Shown: positions 11,071 through 23,217 of the stretch, piece after piece
Layout of the letters: the number at the start of each line of letters is the position of its first letter
Position numbering within the stretch: position 1 is the stretch's first letter
Assembly (NCBI GenBank): GCA_963989385.1
Contig: OZ022500.1
Span: 106,495,842 to 106,559,841 of the forward strand
Direction: 5' to 3'
DNA length: 64,000 bases
From: Ctena decussata
Lineage: Eukaryota > Mollusca > Bivalvia > Lucinida > Lucinidae
The notes under the pieces: model-generated
What the model was told of the DNA's origin: nothing
The model's input: the letters and a program-made list of their open reading frames with translations, nothing else
Database searches by the model: none
Program-made: the position numbers and the translations under genes

Positions 11071-13486
11071 CACGCCTGGTAAACTATCACAGGTACCTCC
11101 GCGGAGGTACCGATAAAAAGTTGTGACAGGCATCCAGAGCTACCTGTGACGGACCAAAAATAAACAAAAAGCGGTAGGTATTCGTCTTTTTTGATAAAAT
11201 ACATTATAACCAGGGAGTTTATTGAAAATCAAAGAATGCTATTCGACCCTTATATATATTAAGTTTTGTCACATAGTATATCCCCGGGAACTTTACATAT
11301 ATACAGAAGATATGACTTTTGAAGTGGCTTTAAGGTCAGTCAAAAGTACTCAAAACAAGAACAAATCGGTTGTTTTAGGTCCTAAATGCACTTTCTTTGC
11401 ATAGGAATCTGTTGATTTGGAAACGCTGACGTAAAGTACACCTCCTTGTCCAAATATAAATGCCGATAAACTCCAAATAAGGGTGGATCGGTAAAAAAAC
11501 AACTGGAGGTGCCTGTGACGGAATGGAGGTGCCTGTGATGTAAGAAAATATAGCGAAAATCTGAAGATCTATATTGATATTCGTCATCTCTAGACCACTG
11601 CCTTGAAAGAATCGTTCATTCAACGTCGCAATAATCTATCATAATGCGAATATCAAACATATTTTTGTTAAAACGACAGACAATGATCATGAACTTATAC
11701 AATCAGATTCTACATCCTGCTCTCAAAACCAAGATGGAAGTAAGTATATATTGACAATAGTTCATAAAAGACACCCATGGTAAACCGAATAAAGAGCTCT
11801 TTCCCAGACGGGTGGAAATTCACCTACCCCAAATGAAAACATCGCTAACTTCTGTTTTACCTATTTTATATTTTGAATTACAAAACAAACCAGAAAGCAT
11901 AGTGTGCAGCTGTACAGGTGACCGTATTTCCAGAAGACTACAGACAAGCGGACATAAGAACACGTAACATTGATGCTTCACATCAGAAATCCAAAATCCA
12001 AAGCAGATCATCTCAAAGAGTTATTGCGCGTTTTATTTCCATATCTTTTAGTCAAACATTGACAAGTCGTACGTAGCTGTTGAAAATTTATTGCCTAATT
12101 CAGTGTTAGAATAGTTATGAAATTCGCTTAAATAAGAGGCAGCGTTTTTGTAAATGGCGATGCCGGACTGCCTGTTAGTCATTCCAAATCGTTAAAATTG
12201 TCGAGGTCACACGCCATGCTAGCTACTCGAAACGTTTGCAAAAACAACGTCTCGGAAGATGACTTTTATGTAGTAAAAGTGCTCTTTTGTAACCAAATTT
12301 GATGCAGTGGCTATTTGGAGACTTTGGATTACATGTTATTTACAGCAAGATTCCGATCACTTTAATATACTAAAAGATGTAATATTGAGAACATGTCTGC
12401 CGATGATGTAATCTGTAGGCCTTACAGATATATTTGGATTCTAGCGCTAACAATTCAAAACTAGCCAGACTGAATCACTTGTAGCACCTATCACTCCAGT
12501 TACCACAAAGTTAACACATACAGCGAGCGTCATACGACACATGCGAGCGACACATGTGAGGTACCAAAAGGGTCAACACTATAGATACATGAACGTGTAT
12601 GGCTGTTGACGGGTATCGGCAATTTTGACAATTTGACACACCATACGTGTAGCTGGCATGACGTGTGACCTCGACAATGAATGACTCACAGCCAGCACCT
12701 CCCGATCACAGTCATCACCAGTCACAAAAATGTTGACTCTTATTTAAGCGCACATTTCATAACGATTCTAACACTGAATTAGGCAGTTAATTTTCAGCAA
12801 TTATGTGAAATTCGTCAATGTTTGACTAACAGAAGCGAAAACAAATTAGGCAATTAGGTGGTGTTTTAGAAATTTTAACATGGAATTTCATGATATACGC
12901 ATTATGATAGCTTAATGGGACGTTGAATGAATGCTTCCTTTCAAGCAGTGTTTAAGAGAAGATGTCAGTATTTCCAGCTGCAATAACTACTCAGATTTTC
13001 ACTATATTTGCTTACATCACAGGCACCTCCACACCATTGCAGGCACCTCCAGCTGTTGTTTTGAAAAATCAAGCCTTATTTTTAGTCAATCGACATTTAT
13101 ATTTTAGCAAGGTGGTTACCTTAACACCAGTGTGCCGAGAAAAACAGAATCGTATGCAAGATCATTGCATTTAAGACCAAAAACGGCCGAATTCTTTATG
13201 TTTTGAGTACTGTGGGCTGACATCAGAGCCACTTCAAAAGTCCTATCTTTGGTTAATATGGAAAGTTCAGGGGGATATAATGTGTGACAAAACTTTATGT
13301 CTATAAGGGTCGAATAGCACTTTTTGATTTTTAATAAACTCGCTGGTTATTTCATATTTTGTCAAAAAAGAGGAATACCTACCGTTTGTTGTCATTTTTT
13401 GGACAGTCACAGGCAGCTCCAGGTGCCTGTCACAACTTTTTATCGGTACCTCCGCCGGAGGTACCTGTGATAGTTTACCAGGCGTG
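11071..13486. mobile_element. 2.4-kb transposon made of two long inverted arms
   Basis: CACGCCTGGTAAACTATCAC at the left end is mirrored by gtgatagtttaccaggcgtg at 13467-13486, and ttaaa flanks both sides (11066-11070, 13487-13491) as a target duplication. The inverted match continues inward in order: ggtaccgataaaaagttgtg/cacaactttttatcggtacc, gtattc/gaatac, the TCGACCCTTATA segment, caaacattgac/gtcaatgtttg, then gtcgaggtcacacgccatg near 12203 with its partner near 12660. Only about 400 bp in the middle looks unpaired. The left arm has roughly 300 bp extra near 11670-12040. Subterminal TGGAGGTGCCTGTGA motifs recur at least six times. No transposase ORF is present. Fold-back transposons have this architecture; the family is unrecognised. 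Confidence 0.85.
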
Positions 13487-13632
13487 TTAAAGCTGTTGCC
13501 ATTGTTTTGAAGTTTGAAACAGCTTGTATGAGCCTTAGCTTTCTAGGTATGTTTGGAGTTCTTATCAATGTTTCATCAATGTTAATATTGATAGTGATAA
13601 CTTCTGCATTTGATGCAGTGAACTGAAAAAAA

Positions 13633-13706
13633 AAAAATAGATTCATTAAGGAGTCCATGGCTTGTAAAGTTTTCAAGCCATGGACTTCTTAATGCATCTA
13701 TTTTTG
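13633..13706. repeat. 74-bp palindrome
   Basis: aaaaatagattcattaagga through catggcttg is mirrored after a short loop by caagccatggacttcttaat onward. It is probably a fold-back remnant. From 13707 to 14726 I see only loosely repeated ttgtggtttg/gtggctcca phrases (13860-13975) and no gene. Confidence 0.7.
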
Positions 13707-14726
13707 TACCATTAGGCTGAAATCATCTTTGTATTGAATACACATTAAACTTTGTGGTTGATTGAATGTTTTGTCATCAAACCCCGGCTGATTACACTAC
13801 AGTTGACTGTGCTATCTCAAACCATTAACTGACTTCCTGCCTTGTAACAGTGTCTTTTCTTGTGGTTTGGTGTCCCTGTCTGACTCACTCACTTCCTGAC
13901 TCAACTTGTGGTTTGTGTGGCTCCATGTTGCTCATTGACTTGTGGTGAGTTTGAGTGGCTCCAGGTTGCACATAACTTGATAAACTTCTGTTGCTTTATT
14001 TTCTCATTGAAATTACCAGTAAATGTACCATGTTTAACAAACACAACCCTAATTATCAATAGTGCTCAAGGTGTTTGGGTAATATGTTAGGGGTGGGTCT
14101 GCGTGGACTAAGTTTTGTGTGGTAGCGTAAGGCCTTACTGGGTACAAATACAGAAGCAGCTCTGCAGTAAATGGCTTAGGTGGATGCACTTTCAGGGGAG
14201 GCTTATAGAGTTCTATAAGAGCCTCCATCTTGAGAGTCTGTATTCTATATAAATGGGAAAACAAAATCTAAATACTGCTGACTTTTCATTTGCTCACCCT
14301 CTTTATGATAATGACATCGTCACTTTATTCAATAACATGAACTATTAATGTTGATGTGAAAGAGGGGGTTCTTTCTGACAAAGTTCACCTTGACCTACAA
14401 TGTGTAAGCCCTCCTTCCTGTCTTCAAGTGGGCCACAGGTAAATCCCGGCCAGACAGATGCACACTCCCTATTACAATCACCAAGCATTATGGTAACGGC
14501 ACATCCTGTCCCTTTTGAATCACAGGAAGTAGGTTACAACATATGCTAAAAATGGAGGAAAGGAAATGAAAATCAATTTAAACTTTTCAGCTTTTAAAAC
14601 CACAACCTATTGAGAAAAAACTCTTATTTTCTTTAATATTTCTAACGTGAGAAATTAAATAAATAAATAAATAATTTGAACTAGTTACTGATTGGGCTTT
14701 TTCATGAATCCTATCTGTTAACCCTA

Positions 14727-14845
14727 ATGTGCTTAAGTATTGGGACACCTTAACCATTAATTTTCCATTGGGATACCTAACAGATATTAATTTTCCATTT
14801 GAAACAAATGGAAATTTAATGGTTTTAAGTGTCTGAATACTGAAT
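14727..14845. mobile_element. Palindromic family D, diverged copy
   Basis: Begins taatgtgcttaagtattggg and contains ttaattttccatttgaaaca and its inverse. It is a degraded relative of the copies at 19665, 20337 and the tandem set at 56641. Confidence 0.6.
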
Positions 14846-14869
14846 CTCAAAAGGGTACCTTAAATGAAT

Positions 14870-15085
14870 CCTTTTTATGAATGGGTACACTTTCAGGGGA
14901 AGCAGCTGTCTGTTAATATTTTGCCTTCCTTCTCAGTGAGGGGTCAGATTTGCTGTCATAGGAGCCAATTTTTTTTAAAAAAAGAGAGACCATCTTGGAA
15001 GGGCTTTACTATACAGGGAGGCAAACAGAAAGTCACAAAAGTTAAACAGCAGAAGGCCATGGGGGTATACCCATACTTCTTAAAA
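14870..15085. repeat. Repeat family C copy
   Basis: Contains gggtacactttcaggggaagc at the left and gggggtatacccatacttct at the right. This is the same frame of motifs as the copies at 28330 and 50205. The open reading frame crossing it is a by-product. Confidence 0.5.
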
Positions 15086-15140
15086 GCTAAGGGTCAAGTC
15101 TGGTATCTTCGGACAGCGGGTAAATTCAGACATACCATTG

Positions 15141-15208
15141 CGAACAGTGAAAATCTAGATGAGACGGCTCATAATGAGCCGTCTTATCAGGATTTTCACT
15201 GTTTGCCC
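15141..15208. mobile_element. Palindromic family B copy
   Basis: A 68-bp inverted repeat: cgaacagtgaaaatctagat and gagacggctcat with the inverse arm ending ttcactgtttg. Full copies elsewhere read GCAAACAGTGTAGATC. The stretch 15209-16150 shows no other feature. Confidence 0.75.
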
Positions 15209-16156
15209 AGTTATTTTCCTCTTAATTCCAAACAACTGACATATATAGGAAACAATGTCACTGTCCAAATTAACCTGCTGTCCGAATTTACCTGACTTGA
15301 CCCTAGTACATTTGTTGGGACTGAGGTGTCCTGTTGCAAGATTGACCAATTTTGAGCTCTTTTGGTCAGCTGTTGCCTATTGTACTTGATTAAAACTCTC
15401 ACTGTAGTTAGTCAAAATAAGTAGGTAAACAGTTTTATCGAGTAAAGCCGGATAAGATCGAAATAAGTCGTTTTATGTTTAATTACTGACCTGGATTAAA
15501 TTAGTCAAAAAGAAACTGTTAATTGAATTATGAGGGTGTTGAATGGGCCAGCTGTGTTTTAGGTGAAGTAAAGGACTGTTATTGTCGAAATATTGAGTTC
15601 AGTTTATTCTAGCTCATATACTACAGATCTATCTTGATCTGTAATCAAAAAGATTTAAATTACATCGGCACAATCAAGTTCTATTCAGATTTAAAACTTT
15701 TATAGTATCAAGTCAGTAATTAGTCTGTCTCTTTCTTAAAAAGAACTGATGTTATCTCTTAATGATAATTCAAGTATGGCCCTTTGAATCTTTAAAAGCA
15801 AGGCCTTTGAATTTCCTTGCTTTTACTGTTTCCAATCTTTCAGATTGTAATCATTTCAATTTAACTTCAGCCCAGTAAAATTCCCCATATCAAACTGTTT
15901 CCTGTATATGTATTTTAATTTTCGTAGAGTGTCCTTCTTATACAACTGGAATAAGAACCATGAGAGATTATTGACAACTCACTCAAAAGTTCTATGTGGA
16001 ATAATTTTTTTTTTGTTAAAAGGCAGGGTATGTTTTGAAAAAAGATTTTAAAGAAATTAACCCTTAAAGCACCAGAATAACACACAACAAAACTTACAAA
16101 ATTAAAAGAATTGTTTTGTCCAAGCTATAGCATAACGAGAATTTTAAGGCTGGAAA

Positions 16157-16200
16157 TGAGCCATCTCATCTGGACCTTTGCTGTTTGCAAGTTCAACATT
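16157..16200. repeat. Half copy of palindromic family B
   Basis: gagccatctcatctggacct then ttgctgtttgcaagttcaac, one arm only. Sequence to 16718 holds no other recognisable feature. Confidence 0.55.
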
Positions 16201-16718
16201 TTCATTTCTGACACTTTCAGTGCTGGAGAAATTGTGACTATATATGTAATAGTAACAAAATTTGTCTCTGGTGATTTTGTTAGTATGGTTGCTATGGATG
16301 GGTGATGATTGCTTCATTTCAAACCTTACTTTATTCTCTTAGTTACTAAATTAACAGGATTAAGGAAGATGATCCGAACTTGCCGTTACAAGAAAATGAC
16401 ATTGCATTACTACGTTGATTTGTTTTAGCCTAAGTTTACAGGACTTTGCGATAACTACAATCACATGACCACAATTTCACACCAAGTGCACTCGTTTAGA
16501 GATAAAAGTTCTTCAAATATAGATAACTAAGTTTAACTGTTGATTTGTGTCGACTTTTGTTACTATCAAATAACTGATTGTTGGCTTGACAAAAAGTGTG
16601 GATATTCTGGGACAATTCCTTTCTCCTTTTTCTGTACCATCATAGGTTGCTGGCTGTCATTTGAACTGGCAGATTTAATGCCAAATACTGATACTCAGTG
16701 AAGTATGCCAAGTAATGT

Positions 16719-16778
16719 ATCATTTGGTTTAAGCCAGTACTACATCAATGATGTAGTACTGACTAAAACCAAATGATG
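16719..16778. repeat. 60-bp palindrome
   Basis: atcatttggtttaagccagt with actacatca, a short centre, then the near-perfect inverse. It is a likely fold-back remnant in the intron. From 16779 to 17849 I see no further feature except the splice acceptor of the next exon. Confidence 0.7.
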
Positions 16779-17849
16779 ACATTATGGTATTAAGTTTCGT
16801 ACATGTGCATCAATACTTGGTGCAAATGTAATGGCAATATAAAGCAGAAATACATTTTTTGTCACCCTTTCAGCATTTGAAATTCACATAAGGTTTAACC
16901 TGAACTTATTGTAAATTATCATATACAACCCTCCATGTCACTAATGTGAATAAAGTACCTATACTTTGAGGGCATAAAAGCTTATTTATTTGCAAAATCG
17001 GAGATTGATCAATATTTCGATGGCTATATATTCACTTAAGATGCCTGCGGTTGATCAGTGTCCCAAATATGACATCCAAACATGATTTTGTCAACACCTT
17101 GTCGTAAACCTTAATTGAAATTGACAAATAAAAAAAACCAAAGGAGAAAAACATGTATTTATTCACCGATTAATTAATATAGCGCTAGATGTGTTCTCGC
17201 ATCTGTAGAACATGTACACGTTAAATTACTATGTGTCAATCCACTATTGCAACATGTCGTTGTTGGAGCAGGTTCAGAAACGTTCTGTTATCTCAAAATA
17301 ATAAAAAAGACAGACAATCAAAGTCATTTCTTCATAGACGTTGGCTCAGTTGTTCCTAGTCACAAAATTTATCTTTAACGGTACCTGTCAGCTACATTAT
17401 TAACAACTGTGGCGGTCACTTTGTTAGCACGAGGTTTACAGAGTACAGCGAATCTCTGACGACACAAAATTTATTACCGCAACTTTAACTGAGGGGTTTT
17501 AATACAGTTATAATTGAATCGAAAGCAATCAGTTTTTCTGCGGAATATTTTATCTGACACAGTTGACCGTAACAAATTTCCAGCGCCTTTAGAAGGATGT
17601 TGGTTGCATTAGATATTTGATTTGTAGTAAGGCTAGAAATGTAACATCAGACTCCAAAGATGAGTTAATTATTTGCATGAGTCTGATTTGGATCTACTGC
17701 TTGAAAAGTCTCACCTTTCACCTACAGCACTGGTCGAAGGTTAATTAAGCACTTTTCAACTAGTTACATGTACATTGAAACTTTGCATTACCTTGCAACA
17801 TATAATACATTGCATATTATGTATCTATGTATGTCTTCTTTTTTTCCAG

Positions 17850-18066
17850 GATATCTCTGACAATGGGTATATTTTCTCCAAAAGACTATACCTACATTAC
17901 ATAATTGACTATGGATGAACCGGAGTCCTTGCTTCCTGGGGGTCAGGCCCCCTCTCACTGGTATGACACATGGGATCGGCAGTCATGCCAGTCATTTTCC
18001 AGCACAGCAAAAGGTCTTAGAAATGCTCCCGGAGAGAATAATTGCTTCCTGAATAGCGCTGTACAG
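17850..18066 (+). CDS. USP54: USP53/54-like protease, exon with start codon (residues 1-52)
   Basis: The acceptor ttttttccag ends at 17849 and the donor cag|gtgaga follows 18066. The first 61 bases are 5' UTR. ATG at 17911 opens 52 codons (MDEPESLLPG...). An in-frame TTG six bases upstream is not a plausible start. The segment KGLRNAPGENNCFLNSAVQ is the Cys box of the USP53/USP54 family (human KGLLNEPGQNSCFLNSAVQ), placing the catalytic-type cysteine at residue 45. USPs cleave ubiquitin from proteins. USP53 and USP54 were long listed as inactive, and more recent work reports K63-linked chain cleavage, so whether this protein is active is open. The N-terminal leader before the Cys box is not conserved. 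Its domain continues in the next six coding exons. Confidence 0.95.
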
Positions 18067-18232
18067 GTGAGAATATTGAAATATAATTATTCATTTGTAG
18101 AAAATGAAATGTTTAAATAGTATGGCTACATTGAGGTTTGCTGTATTTTTTCAAATAAACACACATTAAGGCACATGAAGGCAATCATATAGCCTTATAT
18201 GTGAATTGTCATATATATAGACTACAACTCAA

Positions 18233-18299
18233 AAGAATATAAAGGAGAGTATCAGGGAGCCATGAATCATGGCTCCCATATGCTCTCCTTTGTATTTTT
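18233..18299. repeat. Palindrome in USP intron
   Basis: aaagaatataaaggagagta then the mirrored arms ggagccatgaatcatggctcc in the middle and tgctctcctttgtatttttt at the end. It is a short fold-back remnant 170 bp after the exon. From 18300 to 19312 the intron has only poly-T and AT-rich tracts. Confidence 0.65.
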
Positions 18300-19312
18300 T
18301 GGTGCTTTTTAGTGTTATATATCCAAACTAGCATTATACATAATAGAATACTGCATTATAATGAAGCCCCACACTGCTCTGTTATATCCATATCCACAGC
18401 TCCAACGGTTACCCTCTCTGCCCAGTTTGGGACTTTTTCCGGTTTTCATTCTGTTAATTTGAAGCTACAATACTCAGAGTTAGGAAGATCATTACAGAAA
18501 AATGTAAACAGTATCTGTTATGCATACTGGCTTTAGTAGCGTAATAATTTTATGTTGTCACTTGTCAACTCTTAACAGGGCATTGGCCAAAAAAGTTTAG
18601 TATTTGGTTCATTATCAGTTGGATATTATCAAATTAGTTGAATATTTTTCTTCTTTTTTTTTCTTTTTTTCCTGGGAAAACTTGCAACATTTTATAATAC
18701 AGACATTAAAATGAGAATTAATTTCAGGGTTCGATTGTAATTATATTTAAATTTTTTTCATTCGATCTTGCTGATTTCACACCCTATGATTTCTTGGGGA
18801 GTTAAATTGCTAAATCAACATGAAGATGAGACACTAATAGAGGGAGAAAAGCTGTTTTAAGATTTGACAATTACGGTTATAAGATCTTAGTTTATTTTCT
18901 CACACTTTTTCTAAAATCTGTTTACATCTCAAAGTGCATAAGGAAGATTAGTTCATAACTCAATAGATCATCTATGATCGTTTACTTGGTACTAAAAAAG
19001 ACAGTCATTATATATTTCAGTTCTGGAGTAATTTCTATGTGTTAACAGAAGTTGCCAATAGTCAGTTTCTTTCGGATGATAATCTAGGAAAGGTGCTGTT
19101 ATGCTGTTCTTGAGTTCAGTCTGCAGGGAAACAGTCCACTAAGTACTTTGGCACTTGGGAAAAGTTAAAGATTTTTTTTAAAACCACACTTAGGAAATGT
19201 ATAATGATTTTAAACCACCCCTGAAAAAAGCAGACTCTGCTGAGTAAAAAAAAAACATTGCATCTGAGCTATAATATATTAAGAGTTTCAGAACTAGAGG
19301 GAAAACAGTGTT

Positions 19313-19367
19313 GATCCAGATGAGGATGTGCCACATTTGGATCTTCACAGTTTGCAAATTCAACAAC
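19313..19367. repeat. Half copy of palindromic family B, interrupted by a SINE
   Basis: gttgatccagatgaggatgt...ggatcttcacagtttgcaaattc is a diverged family B sequence. The SINE at 19368 was inserted in its right flank, which is why aaattcaacaac occurs on both sides of the SINE. Confidence 0.55.
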
Positions 19368-19642
19368 CAGCCGGGCCGCGTAGCGCAATCAGTAGGGCAC
19401 CTGACTCATAAGTCAGAGGTCCTGTGTTCGAAATCCGGTCTGGCCACATACTTTAGTTTCTCCTTCCACTGATTCAAGAAGGGCAGTTGTCAGTTACTGG
19501 CTAAAAATGTGCACTTAGTACTGGTTAACCACTTAGGAGGTCTAAGCCTGCCCAGGAATAGTGTGGTTAGGTTAACTGACCGTCCTGACATGACCATAGC
19601 TGTTTACCGTGGACGTTAAGCATCAAATCAATCAATAACAAA
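19368..19642 (+). mobile_element. tRNA-Met-like SINE with 12-bp target duplication, copy 1
   Basis: The head (19370-19444) reads as a tRNA: gccgggccgcgtagcgcaat, an anticodon arm ctgactcataagtcag (anticodon CAT), a B-box-like tgttcgaaatcc and a 3' stem ggtctggcca. An unrelated 200-bp body follows with cctgacatgaccatagctg. aaattcaacaac at 19356-19367 is repeated at 19643-19654, a 12-bp target duplication. The body shared with the 55096 copy shows that this is a retroposon and not a free tRNA gene. Confidence 0.92.
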
Positions 19643-19664
19643 AAATTCAACAACAGCGTACATG

Positions 19665-19757
19665 TATATATTGGGACACCTAAAAATAATGAATTTTCCA
19701 TTTGGGACAGATGGAAAATTTATTATTTTAGGTGTCCCAATACTTAAGCACATTTGG
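19665..19757. mobile_element. Palindromic family D copy
   Basis: attgggacacctaaaaataa and ttttccatttgggacagatgg with the inverse arm ending aggtgtcccaatacttaagc. It is a compact near-perfect palindrome of the family found four times in tandem at 56641. Confidence 0.75.
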
Positions 19758-20336
19758 GGTATTTTCAGTTTTTGCATTAAAAGTGTTAATTTTGATAAGT
19801 CATAAAATGGTAGTGAGGATTTATTTCCATTTACATGTTCATTCCCATATACTTATATCTTTGGATGCAAGGGGTTGACTCCAGGTTATTTTGTTTATTT
19901 TGACAATTTTAAACACCTGGACCTTTGTATACTACAGTTTATGCATGAGCTTGTTTCTTAATGTGGCCGATTTGATCTCTGATAAGCCGTGTTATGTATG
20001 CAAAGTCACAAAATTCATGGACATGTATTTGGTCTTGGCATTAAAATTAGATTTCACGGTTTAAGCGAAACTCAGCAAGACAATTAGTTTTTTGTGCCCT
20101 AGTGAAAAATCTCCCTGTAAAAAATGGGTCAGCCAAAAACGCAAAATAGTATAGATCATTTGAAACAATTTTGTATATCTCTCCATTCATACTTTAAAAA
20201 TGACAAGGATATCGGATCATCCTGTACTAAATTATCAGTGAAGGGGGCATTGGTAATCTTGCTTGTTCCTTAATGACATGTGTCTATAATGACATCTGTG
20301 TTCAATGTCCATAAATTTTAAGACTCCATAAAAAAA

Positions 20337-20467
20337 AATGTGCTTAAATTTTGGGACACCTGAAAATAAATAATGAGCTTAAATTTTTGGACACCTAAAA
20401 TAACTTTCCAATTATCCCAAATGGGAAATTAATTATTTTTAGGTGTCCTGAAATTTAGGCACATTAT
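20337..20467. mobile_element. Palindromic family D copy with a duplicated arm
   Basis: The left end is doubled: atgtgcttaaattttgggac and, 45 bases on, gagcttaaatttttggacac. The single right arm is aggtgtcctgaaatttaggc. The arm duplication resembles that in the family E copy at 42114. From 20468 to 21492 nothing else is recognised. Confidence 0.7.
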
Positions 20468-21492
20468 GATAGGTACAGTGATATAATTCTGGACATTATA
20501 ACTCAGCAAAGGATAGGCTGAAACACACCATTGGTTTCTACTAAATCCAACAAACCTAACAAAATCCACATGTCATATGTACTGACCATTTGAAGAAGGT
20601 ATTGTGACCGGCCTGAAGTGTTTGTCAAATGTATGAATCTGTGAACTAATGACATCATTGTGCGAGCTGTTTGAACGCAACAATGAAGGTACCTTCAATT
20701 ATTTTCTATGGCTGTATTGTATAGGTGACTCTTATGTTGGAGTGAAGGGCCAGTTTACCCCAGGGTAGTGACATTAAAGGCCACTTTTAACTTAACTTTT
20801 GACAGACCACAATCACTTGCAATTTTACTTCAATACCCGCTACTTTGATCTCCAGTTGACCTGTTTATTCTCTTCTGATGTTCAGTGAGATGAAGGCATT
20901 GAAAAATTAGACTGCCTATTGGCGGGTTCCCTGCCGTGTAGCAGTGTCCCGATATCAATAGAAATTTAATTATGATGGCATTGTGATTTGATTAGCACTA
21001 GACCGAAAAAAATAGACCAGCCATCCAGGTAAATTTTTGAAAACTACATGAATATGAAATTTAAAAGAATTGATTGGACAAATAAAACTTTAGTTTTGCT
21101 CTCTATTCTTTTTCTCCAGAAAGCATGATAAGTTTAATTTTTAAGGTTTATGGATTTGGAAATATGGGAGATATCAGATATCAACATTATACGCAGCCCC
21201 ATTAGTAGGTCCTGGATGCCCATAAATATAGCAGTATATTATGCAGAAATGAAACGAAAAAAGGTAAAACCAGCAAAGAAACCATCTGCTGCCAGAATTA
21301 ATGACTGTGTATGAATGGTCCATATATTTCCAACTGTACTATTAGTGTCCCACATTATCAGATGGGATCTCGACAGCCAACAGGTGACACCATGCAAGTG
21401 TCACAAATTTGCCCTAATTTGGTATGGTCTTCTTCATATTTTGATTTTATATAAAAGTTCAGTCAAATCCCCAGTTCTAGTGATCTCAATGT

Positions 21493-21695
21493 CAGAGCTC
21501 TAGATAAGACGGCGTATTTGATGATAATTAAGGATAATTTTTCTTATTTCTCATCGAAACCATATGTTGTGACCCCTCATCTGAACCGTCTCGTTGAGAC
21601 GGTTCAGATGAGGGGTCACAACATATGTTTTTATGCAGAATTAACAAAAATTATCCCTAATTATCACCAAATACGCCCTCTTATCTAGAGCTCTG
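21493..21695. mobile_element. hAT-like MITE, copy 2
   Basis: Ends CAGAGCTCTAGATAAGAC and the inverse GTCTTATCTAGAGCTCTG in near form, with the same hairpin core (aaccatatgttgtgacccct) as the copy at 9828. caatgt precedes it (21487-21492) and follows it (21696-21701). Half copies appear near 48165 and 56225. Confidence 0.82.
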
Positions 21696-22492
21696 CAATG
21701 TGTCAGACAGGCTTTTGTTTGGTCACCTATTCATGTCCCGATGACAAGATGGGTTTAATAGGTTTCAGTTTCATCGTAGTTGTTTTCATTGTTGGACATT
21801 AGCGTGGCCTTGTGACATCTAATTTGGGTGTCAACCTGAACATTGCTGTCTGCTTGTGTTCATCAACTTCTTGTGTCAACCTGTTTCTTTCGAATCTCTT
21901 TTTGTTTGTCAGTAGCACTGTCTTCACTGTTTTCAAAGTCTTGAAATGAAGGTGGGGTGGTTGGGAGTGGGTGGGGGATGCAGGTTTCAGGCTCATGAGC
22001 AAAGAGTCTCCTTTATATGTCTCCGCTACGGCTCGGGTCCTGTGAGAAAGTTGCAAACTGCTTGTGGAGTGTTGGTGGTTCTGTCTGAGTAATCCGGCTT
22101 CCTTCACCATGACAGCAGGCCCATTATGACTGGAACACTCTGAAAGGTCAGTAAAATCACAAAACTCATAACTGATACCACACTGAGAACTTAGGCAATG
22201 GAAACATTGATCTGCAAAAATCAGTGAAACATTATCAGGCCGCTTTGTCACGGCATATCTCGTCTTTCTATAAAATGGACAGTTTTACCTGGCTCAATAC
22301 CTGGTAACCATAGCAACCTGCTATTTTCCCTCGTGTAATTATCTTTGGTGACAAAGACAGTTTGTAAAGGCAGATAACTTGTGTAATTTACATCATCGTC
22401 AGACTTGAATATTAGCTAAAGGGGTTTTGATTTTTGCAACAGTTTAGTTCATCAGAAAAGTTATGAGGGATTTTGACTTTTGCAACTGTTAA

Positions 22493-22720
22493 CCCATTGC
22501 ATTCTGGGTATTTTTTGTCGTCTGCTGAAATTGTCGTCTGCATCAAAAATAAAGAATATTTTGACGATATTGGTCTAACCAATTCTTGTAGAAATGATGT
22601 CTAGGCAGCGAACAGTTTGGACCGCAGAAGGCGCAGATCAGGCCCTGGATTTGTGGGGCCTGATATGGAGCCAAACTGTTTGCCCAGATACCCCTGAAGG
22701 GGTATCCAGAATGGAATGGG
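22493..22720. mobile_element. piggyBac-like TTAA MITE, copy 1
   Basis: TTAA (22489-22492), then CCCATTGCATTCTGGGTATT; the right end is ccagaatggaatggg followed by ttaa (22721-22724). CCC...GGG ends in a TTAA duplication are the hallmark of piggyBac transposons. The core is a palindrome, cagtttgg...aggcgcagatcaggccc with its inverse ggggcctgatatggagcc. There is no ORF of its own. Confidence 0.85.
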
Positions 22721-22800
22721 TTAATCATGTAGTTACTTTACTTGTCCTAAAATTAAAACAGCAGCAGTGAGGTGAAAAAAATTGCTTAGGATTTGAAATT

Positions 22801-22858
22801 GTAAACTCTGCAGACCCTTATCAGACTGCACTCTGATTAGGGTCTTTGCAGTTTTCTA
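22801..22858. repeat. Short palindrome, family E-like
   Basis: gtaaactctgcagaccctta / tcagactgcactctgattagg / gtctttgcagttttc. It is related in wording (GCAGACC...CAGACTGC) to the family E copies at 42114, 49335 and 51010, but much diverged. Confidence 0.5.
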
Positions 22859-23217
22859 GGGGCCTTTCCCTATCAGTATTTAGGGTATTTATTAAATATA
22901 CTAATGTAGCATGTTTATGATACTAAAAGTTGCTTTTGTTTTCTATAATTCAGCCACCATGGCATTTTTATTACATGGGTTGCGGATAGATCGTATCTTT
23001 TAATTAGCGGTTACATAGTGTGTGCTTGCATTTGAGGAAATGGAAAGCGATATCGCATGTTCAGGTTACTTTCATGGTGCAGTTGGTGTAAATAATTGAT
23101 GCCTTCACTGAGAACACGAAAGAACAGGTAGCAAGCATACGTATGACTAACTGTAGTAAGGTAACCAGTGACTCCTGTCAAATGCATTGAAACAGGCGTC
23201 AGTTTTTTGCATTTTAA

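Noticed and set aside
14864..15295. 143-codon + strand ORF
   Set aside because: It spans a family C repeat and a family B palindrome; the encoded residues are repeat sequence.
19370..19444. Functional tRNA-Met gene
   Set aside because: It is the head of a SINE with target duplications, and the same non-tRNA body follows the second copy at 55096.
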